64,000 nt of DNA, taken from contig NZ_KQ969062.1 in the NCBI RefSeq assembly GCF_001578775.1, positions 1,479,933 to 1,543,932 on the forward strand, in the 5' to 3' direction. The position numbers and the translations under genes were made by a program. This DNA is from Streptococcus cristatus. Lineage in GTDB: Bacteria; Bacillota; Bacilli; Lactobacillales; Streptococcaceae. The stretch's first letter is position 1; each line of letters starts with the position of its first letter. This document shows positions 49,816 through 59,025 of this stretch, one piece after another. Under the pieces are notes generated by a model that was not told where the DNA came from, did not search any database, and was given only the letters and a program-made list of their open reading frames with translations.

Positions 49816-50625
49816 ATGTCTATCAAATTAGTTGCCGTTGACATTGACGGCACCCTTGTAAATAACCAAAAAGAAATCACTCCTGAAGTCTTTAGCGCTG
49901 TTCAGGATGCCAAGGCTGCTGGCGTTAAAATCGTCATTGCAACCGGTCGTCCTATTGCGGGTGTTCAAAAGCTTCTCGAGGAGCTAGAGCTTAATCAGCC
50001 AGACAACTATGTCGTTACCTTCAACGGCGGACTGGTGCAGGATACTGTCACAGGTCAAGAATTGATCAAAGAAACACTGACCTACGATGACTATCTGGAT
50101 ATCGAGCTGCTCGGGCGAAAATTAGGCGTTCACATGCATGCCATCACCAAGGACGGTATTTATACAGCCAATCGTAACATTGGCAAGTACACTGTTTATG
50201 AGTCCAACTTGGTCAACATGCCGATCTTCTATCGCACACCTGAAGAAATGGCCAATAAAGAAATCGTCAAGTGCATGTATGTCGATAAGCCAGAAATTTT
50301 GGACGCAGCCATTGCCAAGCTTCCACTGGAATTAACCAAAAAATATACACTAGTTAAATCAGCTCCTTTCTATCTAGAAATTGTCAAAAAAACTGTCAAT
50401 AAAGGGGCTGCTATCCTCCATCTAGCTGAAAAACTTGGCTTAAGCAAGGAGCAGACCATGGCTATTGGTGATGAAGAAAACGACCGCGCCATGCTAGAAG
50501 CAGTCGGCTCCCCTGTTGTCATGGAAAACGGTAAGGAAGAACTCAAGAAAATCGCCAAATATATCACCAAATCAAACGACGAATCCGGCGTAGCACACGC
50601 TATTAGAGAGTGGGTTTTAAAATAA
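49816..50625 (+). CDS. Cof-type HAD-IIB phosphatase (YidA-like)
   Basis: A 269-residue HAD with motif I DIDGTL (D9, D11), ATGRPI motif II, and GDEENDRAML motif IV, plus a C2B cap. YidA-type enzymes dephosphorylate sugar phosphates. Its TAA overlaps the murM ATG by one base, which couples the two. Confidence 0.9.
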   Translation: MSIKLVAVDIDGTLVNNQKEITPEVFSAVQDAKAAGVKIVIATGRPIAGVQKLLEELELNQPDNYVVTFNGGLVQDTVTGQELIKETLTYDDYLDIELLGRKLGVHMHAITKDGIYTANRNIGKYTVYESNLVNMPIFYRTPEEMANKEIVKCMYVDKPEILDAAIAKLPLELTKKYTLVKSAPFYLEIVKKTVNKGAAILHLAEKLGLSKEQTMAIGDEENDRAMLEAVGSPVVMENGKEELKKIAKYITKSNDESGVAHAIREWVLK

Positions 50626-51839
50626 TGTTTAGCTACAAAATTGGAATTTCAGCTCAGGAACACGACGATTTTGTCACGGCTCATCCACAGGCCAATCTCT
50701 TGCAGAGCGCAGTCTGGGCTCAAATCAAGGACAACTGGGGAAATGAACGCTTGGGCTTCTATAAAGACGGCCACTTGGTTGCTGCAGCCAGTGTCCTAAT
50801 CAAGCCACTGCCCTTAGGGATGACCATGCTTTATATCCCGCGCGGTCCCATCATGGACTATAGTGATAAAGAGCTGCTGACCTTTGTTTTGGCGTCGCTC
50901 AAGAAATTTGCCAAGGAGAAAAAAGCGCTCTTTGTCAAGTTTGACCCTAGCCTCTTTCTGGCAGAAAGCAAGGTAGGCGGCGAATTGCAAGACAAGGCAG
51001 AAACGATTGAGCTGATTCAAGATCTGCAACAAGCTGGAGCTGTCTGGGTCGGACGGACTGAGTCTCTGGACGAAACCATCCAGCCTCGCTTGCAGGCCAA
51101 TATCCATAAAGAAGATTTCAGCGAAGAGTTGCTTTCTAAAAGTACTCGCCAAGCCATTCGTACTGCCCGTAACAAAGGCATTCAAATCCAATTTGGTGGA
51201 GCTGAATTACTGGATGACTTTTCAGCCCTGATGAAGAAAACGGAAAATAGGAAAAACATCCACCTGCGCGGCAAAGACTATTATCAAAAACTCTTGGATA
51301 CTTATCCTGATCACTCCTACATCACCTTGTCCAGCATTGATCTAAAGGCACGCTTGGATGACTTGCAGGCTCAGCTGACCAAGACACTCCAAGAAGCAGA
51401 GAAATTTACCGAGAAAACCAAGCCTAGCAAGATTGAGAATAACCAGCAAGAACAGAAACGCCTCCAAGAAGAGATTGACTTTCTGCAGGACAAAATCAGC
51501 CAAGGGGCTACTGTCGTTCCCCTGTCTGGCACTCTGGTCTTAGAATACGGCAAGACCTCTGAAAATATCTATGCAGGAATGGACGAGGAATACCGTCGTT
51601 ACCAACCAGCTATCATCACTTGGTACGAAACGGCCAAACATGCTTTTGAGCGCGGAGCGGATTGGCAAAATATGGGTGGAATCGAAAATGACCTCAAGGG
51701 TGGACTCTACAGCTTTAAATCCAAGTTCAATCCAACCATTGAGGAATTTGCTGGTGAGTTTAACCTGCCAACTAATCCCCTCTACCACCTCTCTAATCTG
51801 GCCTACACTCTCAGAAAGAAACTGCGCAGCAAGCATTAA
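50625..51839 (+). CDS. murM: FemAB-family aminoacyltransferase MurM
   Basis: A 404-residue tRNA-dependent enzyme with two GNAT-like domains and a coiled-coil hairpin insert (about 240-300). In pneumococcus MurM adds the first residue (Ser or Ala) to the lipid II Lys side chain, forming branched stem peptides that affect beta-lactam resistance. The start at 50625 overlaps the Cof stop. It is followed 14 nt later by murN. Confidence 0.9.
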   Translation: MFSYKIGISAQEHDDFVTAHPQANLLQSAVWAQIKDNWGNERLGFYKDGHLVAAASVLIKPLPLGMTMLYIPRGPIMDYSDKELLTFVLASLKKFAKEKKALFVKFDPSLFLAESKVGGELQDKAETIELIQDLQQAGAVWVGRTESLDETIQPRLQANIHKEDFSEELLSKSTRQAIRTARNKGIQIQFGGAELLDDFSALMKKTENRKNIHLRGKDYYQKLLDTYPDHSYITLSSIDLKARLDDLQAQLTKTLQEAEKFTEKTKPSKIENNQQEQKRLQEEIDFLQDKISQGATVVPLSGTLVLEYGKTSENIYAGMDEEYRRYQPAIITWYETAKHAFERGADWQNMGGIENDLKGGLYSFKSKFNPTIEEFAGEFNLPTNPLYHLSNLAYTLRKKLRSKH

Positions 51840-51853
51840 CAGAAAGGAAGCCT

Positions 51854-53089
51854 ATGACCTTTAAACTTCTCAGCCAAGAAGAATTTATCCAGCATACCTC
51901 AGCTAGCTCCCAACGCTCTTTTATGCAGACCGTGGAAATGGCAGAGCTGCTGAGCAAGCGGGGCTTCAGTACCCAGTATGTCGGCTACACTGACCCGCAG
52001 GGACAGGTAGTGGTATCAGCTGTCCTCTACAGTATGCCTATGACTGGCGGCCTTCATATGGAAATCAACTGCGGTCCTGTCTCTACTGATGCTCAATACC
52101 TGACTCCCTTCTATCAAGCTTTGCAAGCCTATGCTAAAAAAGAAGGCGCTCTAGAGCTCATCATCAAGCCCTATGAAACATACCAGATTTTTGACAGCAA
52201 TGGTCAGCCCACTTCTAATGAAAAAGCCGAGCTTATCCAGCAACTGACTGACTTGGGCTTTGACTTTGACGGCCTACAGACAGGTTATCCAGGCGGAGAG
52301 CCTGATTGGCATTATGTCAAAGACTTAGCTAGTCTGACGGAGAAAAACTTGCTCAAATCCTTCAGTAAAAATGGTAAGGCGACTGTCAAAAAGGCGAATA
52401 CCTTTGGTATCAAGCTAAAAAGACTAGAACGTGACCAACTCAGCGTTTTCAAAGATATCACAGCTGCCACTTCTGACCGGCGGGAATACAATGACAAGCC
52501 ACTAGACTACTATCAAGATTTTTATGATAGCTTTGGTCAGCAAGCGGACTTCATGATAGCTACCCTTAACTTCAAGGACTATCTTCAAAACTTACAAAAG
52601 GATCAAGAGAAACTGGGCCAGAAAATTCAAAAACTGCAGGCGGACTTGGAAAATAATCCTCAATCTGAAAAGAAGCAAAATCAGCTGCGAGAACTTTCCA
52701 GTCAGTTTGACAGCTTTGAAACTCGCAAAGCAGAGGCCCAAGAGCTGATTGACAAGTACGGCGACCAAGACCAGGTCCTGGCTGCCAGCCTCTTTATCTA
52801 CACTCCTCAGGAAGCGACCTATCTTTTCAGCGGCTCCTATCCTGAGTTTAACAAATTCTACGCCCCTGCCCTGCTGCAGGAATACGTTATGACCGAAAGC
52901 ATCAAGAGAGGCATTCCATTTTATAATTTCCTCGGCATCATGGGAATTTTCGACGGTTCTGACGGTGTTCTGCGCTTCAAACAGAACTTTAACGGCTTTA
53001 TCATCCGAAAAATGGGGACTTTCCGTTATTATCCTAACCCTCTCAAATTTAAGCTGCTTCAGTTCATAAAAAAAATTCTAAGACGTTAA
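51854..53089 (+). CDS. murN: FemAB-family alanyltransferase MurN
   Basis: A 411-residue paralogue of MurM with the same two-domain fold and coiled-coil insert (about 235-300). In pneumococcus MurN adds the second alanine to complete the dipeptide branch. It has an AAAGGAAG site and ends at a bidirectional terminator. Confidence 0.92.
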   Translation: MTFKLLSQEEFIQHTSASSQRSFMQTVEMAELLSKRGFSTQYVGYTDPQGQVVVSAVLYSMPMTGGLHMEINCGPVSTDAQYLTPFYQALQAYAKKEGALELIIKPYETYQIFDSNGQPTSNEKAELIQQLTDLGFDFDGLQTGYPGGEPDWHYVKDLASLTEKNLLKSFSKNGKATVKKANTFGIKLKRLERDQLSVFKDITAATSDRREYNDKPLDYYQDFYDSFGQQADFMIATLNFKDYLQNLQKDQEKLGQKIQKLQADLENNPQSEKKQNQLRELSSQFDSFETRKAEAQELIDKYGDQDQVLAASLFIYTPQEATYLFSGSYPEFNKFYAPALLQEYVMTESIKRGIPFYNFLGIMGIFDGSDGVLRFKQNFNGFIIRKMGTFRYYPNPLKFKLLQFIKKILRR

Positions 53090-53115
53090 AAAACCAAGGT
53101 TTCCCTTGGTTTTTT
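53088..53115. terminator. Bidirectional terminator between murN and the GH25/CHAP gene
   Basis: A 12-bp stem AAAAAACCAAGG/CCTTGGTTTTTT around a 4-nt loop, usable from both strands by the convergent genes. Confidence 0.85.
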
Positions 53116-53121
53116 GTGTGT

Positions 53122-56100
53122 TTATCTATAACGAGGTGATGCAAAACCACGGATATTTCCATGACCAATACGGTAAGTATTGCGTTTAACTTCGTCGTTA
53201 CTGTTACCTTCAATCGTGTGAATGATGCCATTTTCGACTTTTTCGACAATACCGATATGATCAGCCCATCCATCGTTTTGCTGGCTATTTTGATCCCAGT
53301 TAAAGGTGATAATATCACCCGCTTTAGGGGTAGAATTACCATCTTCATTCCAGATACCTAGACGTTTAAAGATGTGAATATGACGCTCAACACCGCACTC
53401 GCGACCTATAAGATCGCTCAAGCCTTCTCTTTGGAAAATAACTGTCGTGAAAATATCGCACCAGTCATCTGAATTCTTCACAGCATAACCGACTGGTAGC
53501 GGTCTAACGCTATTATAGTCATTAACCAGACGATGGTGCTCAGCACTGCCTCCCTTGACGCCAACCATCGCTGCTGCTGCTGCAAGAACACGATCACGCT
53601 GACTGCTAGACGCTTGAGGATGTTTAATAGAAACCGTAGTTTTCTCTCCACCAGCTCCTTGCAGCTGATTGCGATTATTCAAGTAATATAGGTGAACATT
53701 GTACTCGCCTTGGCTATTTTTATGGTCTCTTGCATAAACATGCTTGCGATAAGTACCGTCAGCTTGGCGTTCCGCCGTATACCATTGAATATCATCTTGT
53801 CCATTTTGACTGGACCAAGTTGGCAAATAGACTGTTTTGACACCTTCTGGAGCTACAACACCAGAAACGACGATATCAAATTCACCAGTTTCATTGTTTT
53901 TATTTTGGATACTGATTTTTCCCTGTGGTTTCTCCACTGTCGCAATGGAAACCTTAGTTGTTGTGCCACCGACACCAACCATCTTGCCGTCGTTTTGGAT
54001 ATAGTACAAGTGGACACTGTAGTCGCCGACAGAATTTTTGTGTTCGCTAGCACGAACGGTGAATTTATATGTACCGTCTGACTGTTTCTGTGCCTTGTGC
54101 CAGATGATGTCATCTTGACCATTCTCATTTGACCAAGTTGGAAGCAAGACTTCACGAACGCCTTGCGGACTAGAAACATCGGATACGATCACATCGAATG
54201 TGCCGGTCTTGGGATTGTTGTTGGCAATAGTCAGCTTGCCTTCTGGTTTAGCAGCTGAAGCAAGGCTAACCTTAGTCGTTGTACCACCAACGCCGACTAA
54301 CTTGCCGTCGTTTTGGATATAGTACAAGTGGACACTGTAGTCACCAACGGAATTCTTATGCTCGCTAGCACGGACGGTGAATTTATATGTACCGTCTGAC
54401 TGTTTCTGTGCTTTGTGCCAGATGATGTCATCTTGTCCCTGTTCATTTGACCAAGTTGGAAGCAAGACTTCACGAACACCTTGCGGGCTAGAAACCTCGG
54501 ACACGATCACATCGAATGTACCCGTCTTGGGATTGTTATTGGCAATAGTCAGCTTGCCTTCTGGTTTCGCAACGGAGACCTTAGTCGTTGTACCACCGAC
54601 ACCAACTAACTTGCCGTCATTTTGAATATAGTACAAGTGGACACTGTAGTCGCCGACAGAGTTCTTATGCTCACTGGCACGAACGGTAAATTTATATGTA
54701 CCGTCTGACTGTTTCTGTGCTTTGTGCCAGATGATGTCATCTTGTCCCTGTTCATTTGACCAAGTTGGAAGCAAGACTTCACGAACACCTTGCAGGCTAG
54801 AAACCTCGGACACGATCACATCGAATGTACCCGTCTTGGGATTGTTATTGGCAATAGTCAGCTTGCCTTCTGGTTTCGCAACGGAGACCTTAGTCGTTGT
54901 ACCACCGACACCAACTAACTTGCCATCATTTTGAATATAGTACAAGTGGACACTGTAGTCGCCGACAGAGTTCTTATGCTCACTGGCACGAACGGTGAAT
55001 TTGTATGTACCGTCTGACTGTTTCTGTGCCTTGTGCCAAATGATGTCATCTTGACCATTCTCATTTGACCAAGTCGGAAGCAAGACTTCACGAACACCTT
55101 GCGGGCTAGAAACCTCGGACACGATCACATCGAATGTACCCGTCTTGGGATTGTTATTGGCAATAGTCAGCTTGCCTTCTGGTTTCGCAGCTGAAGCAAG
55201 GCTAACCTTAGTCGTTGTACCACCGACGCCGACCAACTTGCCATCACCTTGAACGTAATACAAATGAACATTGTATTCGCCCGTAGAGCCTTTATGGTTG
55301 GCAGCATTCACTGTCAGCTTATAAGTCCCGTTGGCTTGCTTCGTTGCAGTGTACCAAACAATATCATCTTGCCCACGCTCACTAGACCAAGTAGGAAGTT
55401 TAACTTCCTGAACTCCATGTGGTGCGGAAACTTCGGAAACAACGACATCAAATGTACCAGTTTTTGGATTATTATTTTGAATACTAATCTTACCTGTCAG
55501 CGGTTGTTTGACCAAAGTAGCTCTAGCTGTAAATCTACCAGAGTAGTCAATACTTTGGTCGAAAACATGCTTACCAGAAAGCAGCTGTGCTTGAGAAGTA
55601 AATTGCCAAGCTCCTGCTCTGCTATTGTACTTCAAATTTTTAGCATCATTTGCACTTAGCTTCGGTGCTGGATACTGAGCAATCCAAAAATTATCAAGGC
55701 CAAAGAGAGATGTATTGATTGAACCTTTGTGGCGTAGGTTATTCTGGTCAACCCAGCTAGCGCTCGTGTAATACATCAGATTTGCATATCCCTGCTTGCG
55801 CATTTCATCTGCCCAAGCCTGAGTATGCTGGTTGATCCCCGATTGCATTTTAGGGTCTTCCATGTCATTGACCATGACTGTATTTTTAGGCAAGGACAGT
55901 TTATTAGCAAAAGCAGCATAGTAACGAGCCTCTGCCCTGGCTTCTGCATCATTTGTATAATGCGAGAAGGCATAGGTTGACACTTGCAAACCAGCTGCTT
56001 GCGCATTTCGAACCTGAGACTCAGCATAAGGATTTGTATAGTGGGTTCCTTCTGTCAGTTTGACAACGACACCGCCAACACCTTTGGATGCTAATTGGCG

Positions 56101-56637
56101 ATAGTCTGCTACGCTGATATGGCCGTTATGACTACTCACATCCACAAAGGTAGAGCCCTTGATTTCTGCTTGTGAATTGCCACGCGTTGTTTGTCCAGAT
56201 GAAGAAGCCGCATTATAAAAAGAAGTGTTTCCTTTTTTAGATACAGGACTGGCGCTGATCGCTGGGGAAGTCTGCTCAGCCTTTACTGGATTCTGAATCG
56301 CTTCAGAAGCAGCTGCCTTTGCTTGTTCACTCGCTTTATTTTCTGGAACATTCTCCTTGACCAGACTAGCAGCTGCTGCCAGATTTTCTGGTGCCTTGTA
56401 TACTGGACTAGCTTCAGCTTTTGCGACCGAGCTTTCTTGTTTGACTTGACGGTCAGTAGATACCGCTTCTGGTAAGGCTACCTGCTGAGGTTGATGATCC
56501 TTTTCTACTTGAAGTTCTGCCTTAGCTACTTCAGGGGCTGTGGTTGTCGGCGTATTTTCTTCTGCCTGTACTACGTTAGCCGTTGCTGCTAGCAATATAG
56601 CTGTACTGGCTAAATAGATAAGTTCCTTTGATTTCAC
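53122..56637 (-). CDS. Secreted dual-domain murein hydrolase: GH25, six Bsp-like repeats, CHAP
   Basis: A 1,171-residue exported protein. The signal peptide (1 to about 25) ends at VVQA, followed by an Ala/Pro/Glu linker. A GH25 muramidase domain (about 160-375) has D166 (FVDVSSHNG) and the DxE pair D258/E260. Six GBS Bsp-like repeats of 103-106 residues follow (about 382-1005). The C-terminal CHAP-type amidase/endopeptidase domain has Cys C1060 (DDWCD), His H1127 (ADHIGIVE) and E1143. Repeats 2-5 are nearly identical at DNA level. Likely cleaves peptidoglycan at two bond types during division or autolysis. Confidence 0.92.
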   Translation of the reverse strand: MKSKELIYLASTAILLAATANVVQAEENTPTTTAPEVAKAELQVEKDHQPQQVALPEAVSTDRQVKQESSVAKAEASPVYKAPENLAAAASLVKENVPENKASEQAKAAASEAIQNPVKAEQTSPAISASPVSKKGNTSFYNAASSSGQTTRGNSQAEIKGSTFVDVSSHNGHISVADYRQLASKGVGGVVVKLTEGTHYTNPYAESQVRNAQAAGLQVSTYAFSHYTNDAEARAEARYYAAFANKLSLPKNTVMVNDMEDPKMQSGINQHTQAWADEMRKQGYANLMYYTSASWVDQNNLRHKGSINTSLFGLDNFWIAQYPAPKLSANDAKNLKYNSRAGAWQFTSQAQLLSGKHVFDQSIDYSGRFTARATLVKQPLTGKISIQNNNPKTGTFDVVVSEVSAPHGVQEVKLPTWSSERGQDDIVWYTATKQANGTYKLTVNAANHKGSTGEYNVHLYYVQGDGKLVGVGGTTTKVSLASAAKPEGKLTIANNNPKTGTFDVIVSEVSSPQGVREVLLPTWSNENGQDDIIWHKAQKQSDGTYKFTVRASEHKNSVGDYSVHLYYIQNDGKLVGVGGTTTKVSVAKPEGKLTIANNNPKTGTFDVIVSEVSSLQGVREVLLPTWSNEQGQDDIIWHKAQKQSDGTYKFTVRASEHKNSVGDYSVHLYYIQNDGKLVGVGGTTTKVSVAKPEGKLTIANNNPKTGTFDVIVSEVSSPQGVREVLLPTWSNEQGQDDIIWHKAQKQSDGTYKFTVRASEHKNSVGDYSVHLYYIQNDGKLVGVGGTTTKVSLASAAKPEGKLTIANNNPKTGTFDVIVSDVSSPQGVREVLLPTWSNENGQDDIIWHKAQKQSDGTYKFTVRASEHKNSVGDYSVHLYYIQNDGKMVGVGGTTTKVSIATVEKPQGKISIQNKNNETGEFDIVVSGVVAPEGVKTVYLPTWSSQNGQDDIQWYTAERQADGTYRKHVYARDHKNSQGEYNVHLYYLNNRNQLQGAGGEKTTVSIKHPQASSSQRDRVLAAAAAMVGVKGGSAEHHRLVNDYNSVRPLPVGYAVKNSDDWCDIFTTVIFQREGLSDLIGRECGVERHIHIFKRLGIWNEDGNSTPKAGDIITFNWDQNSQQNDGWADHIGIVEKVENGIIHTIEGNSNDEVKRNTYRIGHGNIRGFASPRYR
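53860..55210 (-). repeat. Near-identical tandem DNA repeats within the murein hydrolase gene
   Basis: Units recur with a period of 309 bp (for example at 54472, 54781 and 55090) or 318 bp (54154 to 54472), the 9-bp difference being a longer linker (SLASAAKPE in place of SVAKPE). Only a few substitutions separate the central units. Confidence 0.85.
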
Positions 56638-56701
56638 CTTTTATCTCCAAACTTTTAAAAAGCTTGCCACCTTTAAGGCAACAAGCCATTTATTGTTATT
56701 C

Positions 56702-57460
56702 TTATTTCACAAAATCAAGAAGAGCTAGGAAGCTTTCAGCTTCAAGTGACGCTCCACCAACAAGAGCTCCATCCACATCCGGACAAGCCATGTATTCTGC
56801 AACATTTTCAGGTTTAACTGAACCACCGTATTGAACGCGAACTTTATCAGCAACTTCTTGACCAAAGTCAGCAGCTACAACGTCACGAACAACTTTACAC
56901 ATTTTTTGTGCGTCGTCTTGTGAAGCTGATTTACCAGTACCGATAGCCCAGATTGGCTCGTAAGCGATAACTGATGCAGCAACTTGTTCAGCTGTCAATC
57001 CAGCCAAAGCAGCAGATACTTGAGCACCTACAAATTCAGCAGCTTTACCAGCTTCGTAAGTTTCAAGTGACTCACCACAACAGATGATTGGAAGCATACC
57101 GTTTGCAAAGATTGCTTTTGCTTTTTTGTTGATATCTTCGTCAGTTTCATGGAAGTAGTCACGTCGTTCTGAGTGACCGATAACAACGTAGTCAGTACCG
57201 ATTTCTTTCAAAACTTGTGGGCTAGTTTCACCAGTGAAAGCACCTGCATTTTCAAAGTAGCAGTTTTGAGCAGCAACTTTAAGGTTTGAACCTTTAGCAG
57301 CAGCAAGAACAGTTGTCAAATCAACTGCAGGAGCTGCGATACCTGCTTCAACAAGATCTGATGAAGGAAGTTTCGATGCTACGGCTTCAACGAATGCTTT
57401 TGCTTCTTCTGGATTTTTGTTCATTTTCCAGTTACCGGCAATAAATGGTTTACGTGACAT
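56702..57460 (-). CDS. tpiA: Triosephosphate isomerase
   Basis: A 252-residue TIM barrel that interconverts DHAP and GAP in glycolysis. Catalytic residues K12 (NWKMN), H96 (IGHSERR) and E168 ([11 protein letters not shown]) are intact. Highly biased codon use. The only notable context is the upstream DnaA-box cluster. Confidence 0.98.
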   Translation of the reverse strand: MSRKPFIAGNWKMNKNPEEAKAFVEAVASKLPSSDLVEAGIAAPAVDLTTVLAAAKGSNLKVAAQNCYFENAGAFTGETSPQVLKEIGTDYVVIGHSERRDYFHETDEDINKKAKAIFANGMLPIICCGESLETYEAGKAAEFVGAQVSAALAGLTAEQVAASVIAYEPIWAIGTGKSASQDDAQKMCKVVRDVVAADFGQEVADKVRVQYGGSVKPENVAEYMACPDVDGALVGGASLEAESFLALLDFVK

Positions 57461-57495
57461 TTCACATACCTCTTCTATTTTTATTTATATGGGCT

Positions 57496-57501
57496 ATTAT
57501 A
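57496..57501 (-). promoter_or_regulatory. -10 element of tpiA
   Basis: TATAAT on the minus strand, about 35 nt before the ATG. The -35 is poor, and DnaA box 1 (57527-57535) lies just upstream of it. Confidence 0.6.
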
Positions 57502-57526
57502 TCATAAGTAAGCAAATTAATAAAGG

Positions 57527-57592
57527 TTATCCACAATTTTTCATCAAATCGTAATGTTTCTGCGAGTTATCCACAGTTTTGGCTGTGAATAA
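57527..57592. promoter_or_regulatory. Cluster of three DnaA boxes upstream of tpiA
   Basis: Two perfect TTATCCACA boxes in direct orientation (57527-57535 and 57567-57575) and a third, inverted TTATTCACA (57584-57592), with 31 and 8 nt between. No dnaA or dnaN gene is present, so this is not the replication origin. The gap 57461-57618 has no ORF. Confidence 0.7.
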
Positions 57593-57618
57593 ACCATTCA
57601 AAGACCTCGTAGCATCCT

Positions 57619-58380
57619 TTACTTCCTATTTTCCAGCAGTTCTTCTACATCCGTAATGACTCTAGCCTGCATTTTATTAAGCTTGTTTACCTCTGCAGCT
57701 GAGTATGGGAAAGTGTTCAGCAAAACGCCATCAATCCCAACAGCTTCAGCAATAGCCATATCTGTAGAAAAATCATTGCCAACCATCACCGTGTCTTCTG
57801 GATTGAACTGATTCTCCTCCAGTACGAGCTCTAACCATTCTGCTTGTGGTTTTTTGATCTGGTAATCAGAAGAAATATAAACTTTGTCCAGATAGGGGGC
57901 ACAACCCGTCAATTCAATTTCTGGCATTGTAAAAGCCTTTTGAGCATTAGAGAGCAAGATAACATCGCCGCCCTGGTCCTTAATGGCCTTTAAAACTTTT
58001 AGGGTATTTGGATAGGCATGGAGCTGACGACGGGACAAACTCCGAAACATTACGGCCAGCTGCTCTCCCCAAGCCTGCAAGTCAGGAAGCGGAGTCTGGC
58101 TTTCATGTTTAGTTGGAGCTTCCTGCAAAAGCTGAATGAAAACCGCCACCAAATCAACCTCTGGATAGGCAACGCTTTTCTCTTGAGCTATCTTGTTTTC
58201 CTGCTCTACTACCAATTGTCCATATTTCTTTTTCAAGTCTTCTGGCTGATAATCTACTCCATAAGCTGCATAGATATGGGAAAGATACAACCATAAAGTC
58301 GGATCATCTTCGTCAGTCCGAATATCTACTAGTGTTCCGTAAAAGTCAAAAATATAATGTTTATATTCTAACTTGTGCAT
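57619..58380 (-). CDS. HAD family hydrolase
   Basis: A 253-residue HAD-IA phosphatase. Start at 58380 (MHKLEYKHYIFDFYGTLVDI) is chosen because AAAGGGG lies before it; an upstream in-frame ATG would run into the thioesterase gene. Motif I DFYGTL has the nucleophile Asp but Tyr in place of Asp at the second position, as in some YjjG-like proteins. LLSNAQKAF and VGNDFSTDM are motifs II and IV. Overlaps the thioesterase gene by 20 nt. Confidence 0.85.
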   Translation of the reverse strand: MHKLEYKHYIFDFYGTLVDIRTDEDDPTLWLYLSHIYAAYGVDYQPEDLKKKYGQLVVEQENKIAQEKSVAYPEVDLVAVFIQLLQEAPTKHESQTPLPDLQAWGEQLAVMFRSLSRRQLHAYPNTLKVLKAIKDQGGDVILLSNAQKAFTMPEIELTGCAPYLDKVYISSDYQIKKPQAEWLELVLEENQFNPEDTVMVGNDFSTDMAIAEAVGIDGVLLNTFPYSAAEVNKLNKMQARVITDVEELLENRK

Positions 58381-58765
58381 TTTCGCCCCTTTCGCCAGTG
58401 ACAAACATGGTAAAGGTCCCCTTGCAGACATTCTTCCCATCTTGATTGACAATATCCACATCCACCACTCTAGTCGTCCGGCCGGCATGGATACAGTTCC
58501 CCTCAATGCTCAGAGTATCGCCTAGTTTAGCCGCTTTTAGATAATTGATAGAAGATTGCAAGGTCACAGCGTCAGCTCCTTGTGAAATGACAACCAAACC
58601 ACTTATCTGATCGCACAAGGTGAACAAGTAGCCTCCATGTGCATTACCATAATAGTTTAGAGAAGAGGGGACGACCTCTGTGGTTACTAAAACATGGCCA
58701 TCTTTGGCCTCCTCAATTTTATAGTTTTCAAATGCTGAAATCGCATCAAAATGAAAATCTTTCAT
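58361..58765 (-). CDS. PaaI-family hotdog thioesterase
   Basis: A 134-residue hotdog-fold protein with the PaaI motif NYYGNAHGGYLFTLCDQ and the VTLQSSINYLKAAKLGD strand. Such enzymes hydrolyse acyl-CoA thioesters; substrate unknown. TGGAGTGAGGA precedes the ATG. It is coupled to the downstream HAD gene. Confidence 0.88.
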   Translation of the reverse strand: MKDFHFDAISAFENYKIEEAKDGHVLVTTEVVPSSLNYYGNAHGGYLFTLCDQISGLVVISQGADAVTLQSSINYLKAAKLGDTLSIEGNCIHAGRTTRVVDVDIVNQDGKNVCKGTFTMFVTGERGENAQVRI

Positions 58766-58997
58766 TCCTCACTCCATTAATTTTGCTTATACTTCATCAT
58801 ACTACTTTTACTAGCAAGGAGCAATGATTATATGCACATTCCAATGGAAAAAATTTTTCTACCAGCTATTCAAATCCCCAGTACTCCTGATCTATCAGCC
58901 AATTGGACTAGTAGCTTGGAAATAAAGTTCTAAGCCAAATTAGGCTAGTAATGAATTTAAAAATTCTCAGCTGAAGATTTGCAAGCCAAAACATTAA
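58766..58997. other. Intergenic region with no convincing gene
   Basis: About 230 bp, AT-rich, between the thioesterase start and the MFS terminator. Short frames of 32-33 codons exist on the plus strand (from 58824 and 58832) but lack a well-spaced ribosome-binding site or recognisable product. Confidence 0.5.
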
Positions 58998-59025
58998 ACT
59001 AGGTTGGAAATCACTCCAACCTAGT
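58998..59025 (-). terminator. Terminator overlapping the end of the MFS gene
   Basis: A perfect 11-bp stem (ACTAGGTTGGA with its complement), 6-nt loop; the right arm includes the MFS stop codon. Confidence 0.65.

Noticed and set aside
53860-55210. CRISPR array or mobile repeat
   Set aside because: The 309/318-bp units are in-frame protein repeats inside one gene, without spacers.
57527-57592. Replication origin
   Set aside because: DnaA boxes are present, but no dnaA, dnaN or AT-rich unwinding region with the usual gene order; only three boxes.
58824-58922. Small ORF with AAGGAG just before its ATG (MIICTFQWKKFF and on)
   Set aside because: Spacing between the site and the ATG is only 2 nt, and the peptide matches nothing I recognise; probably chance.
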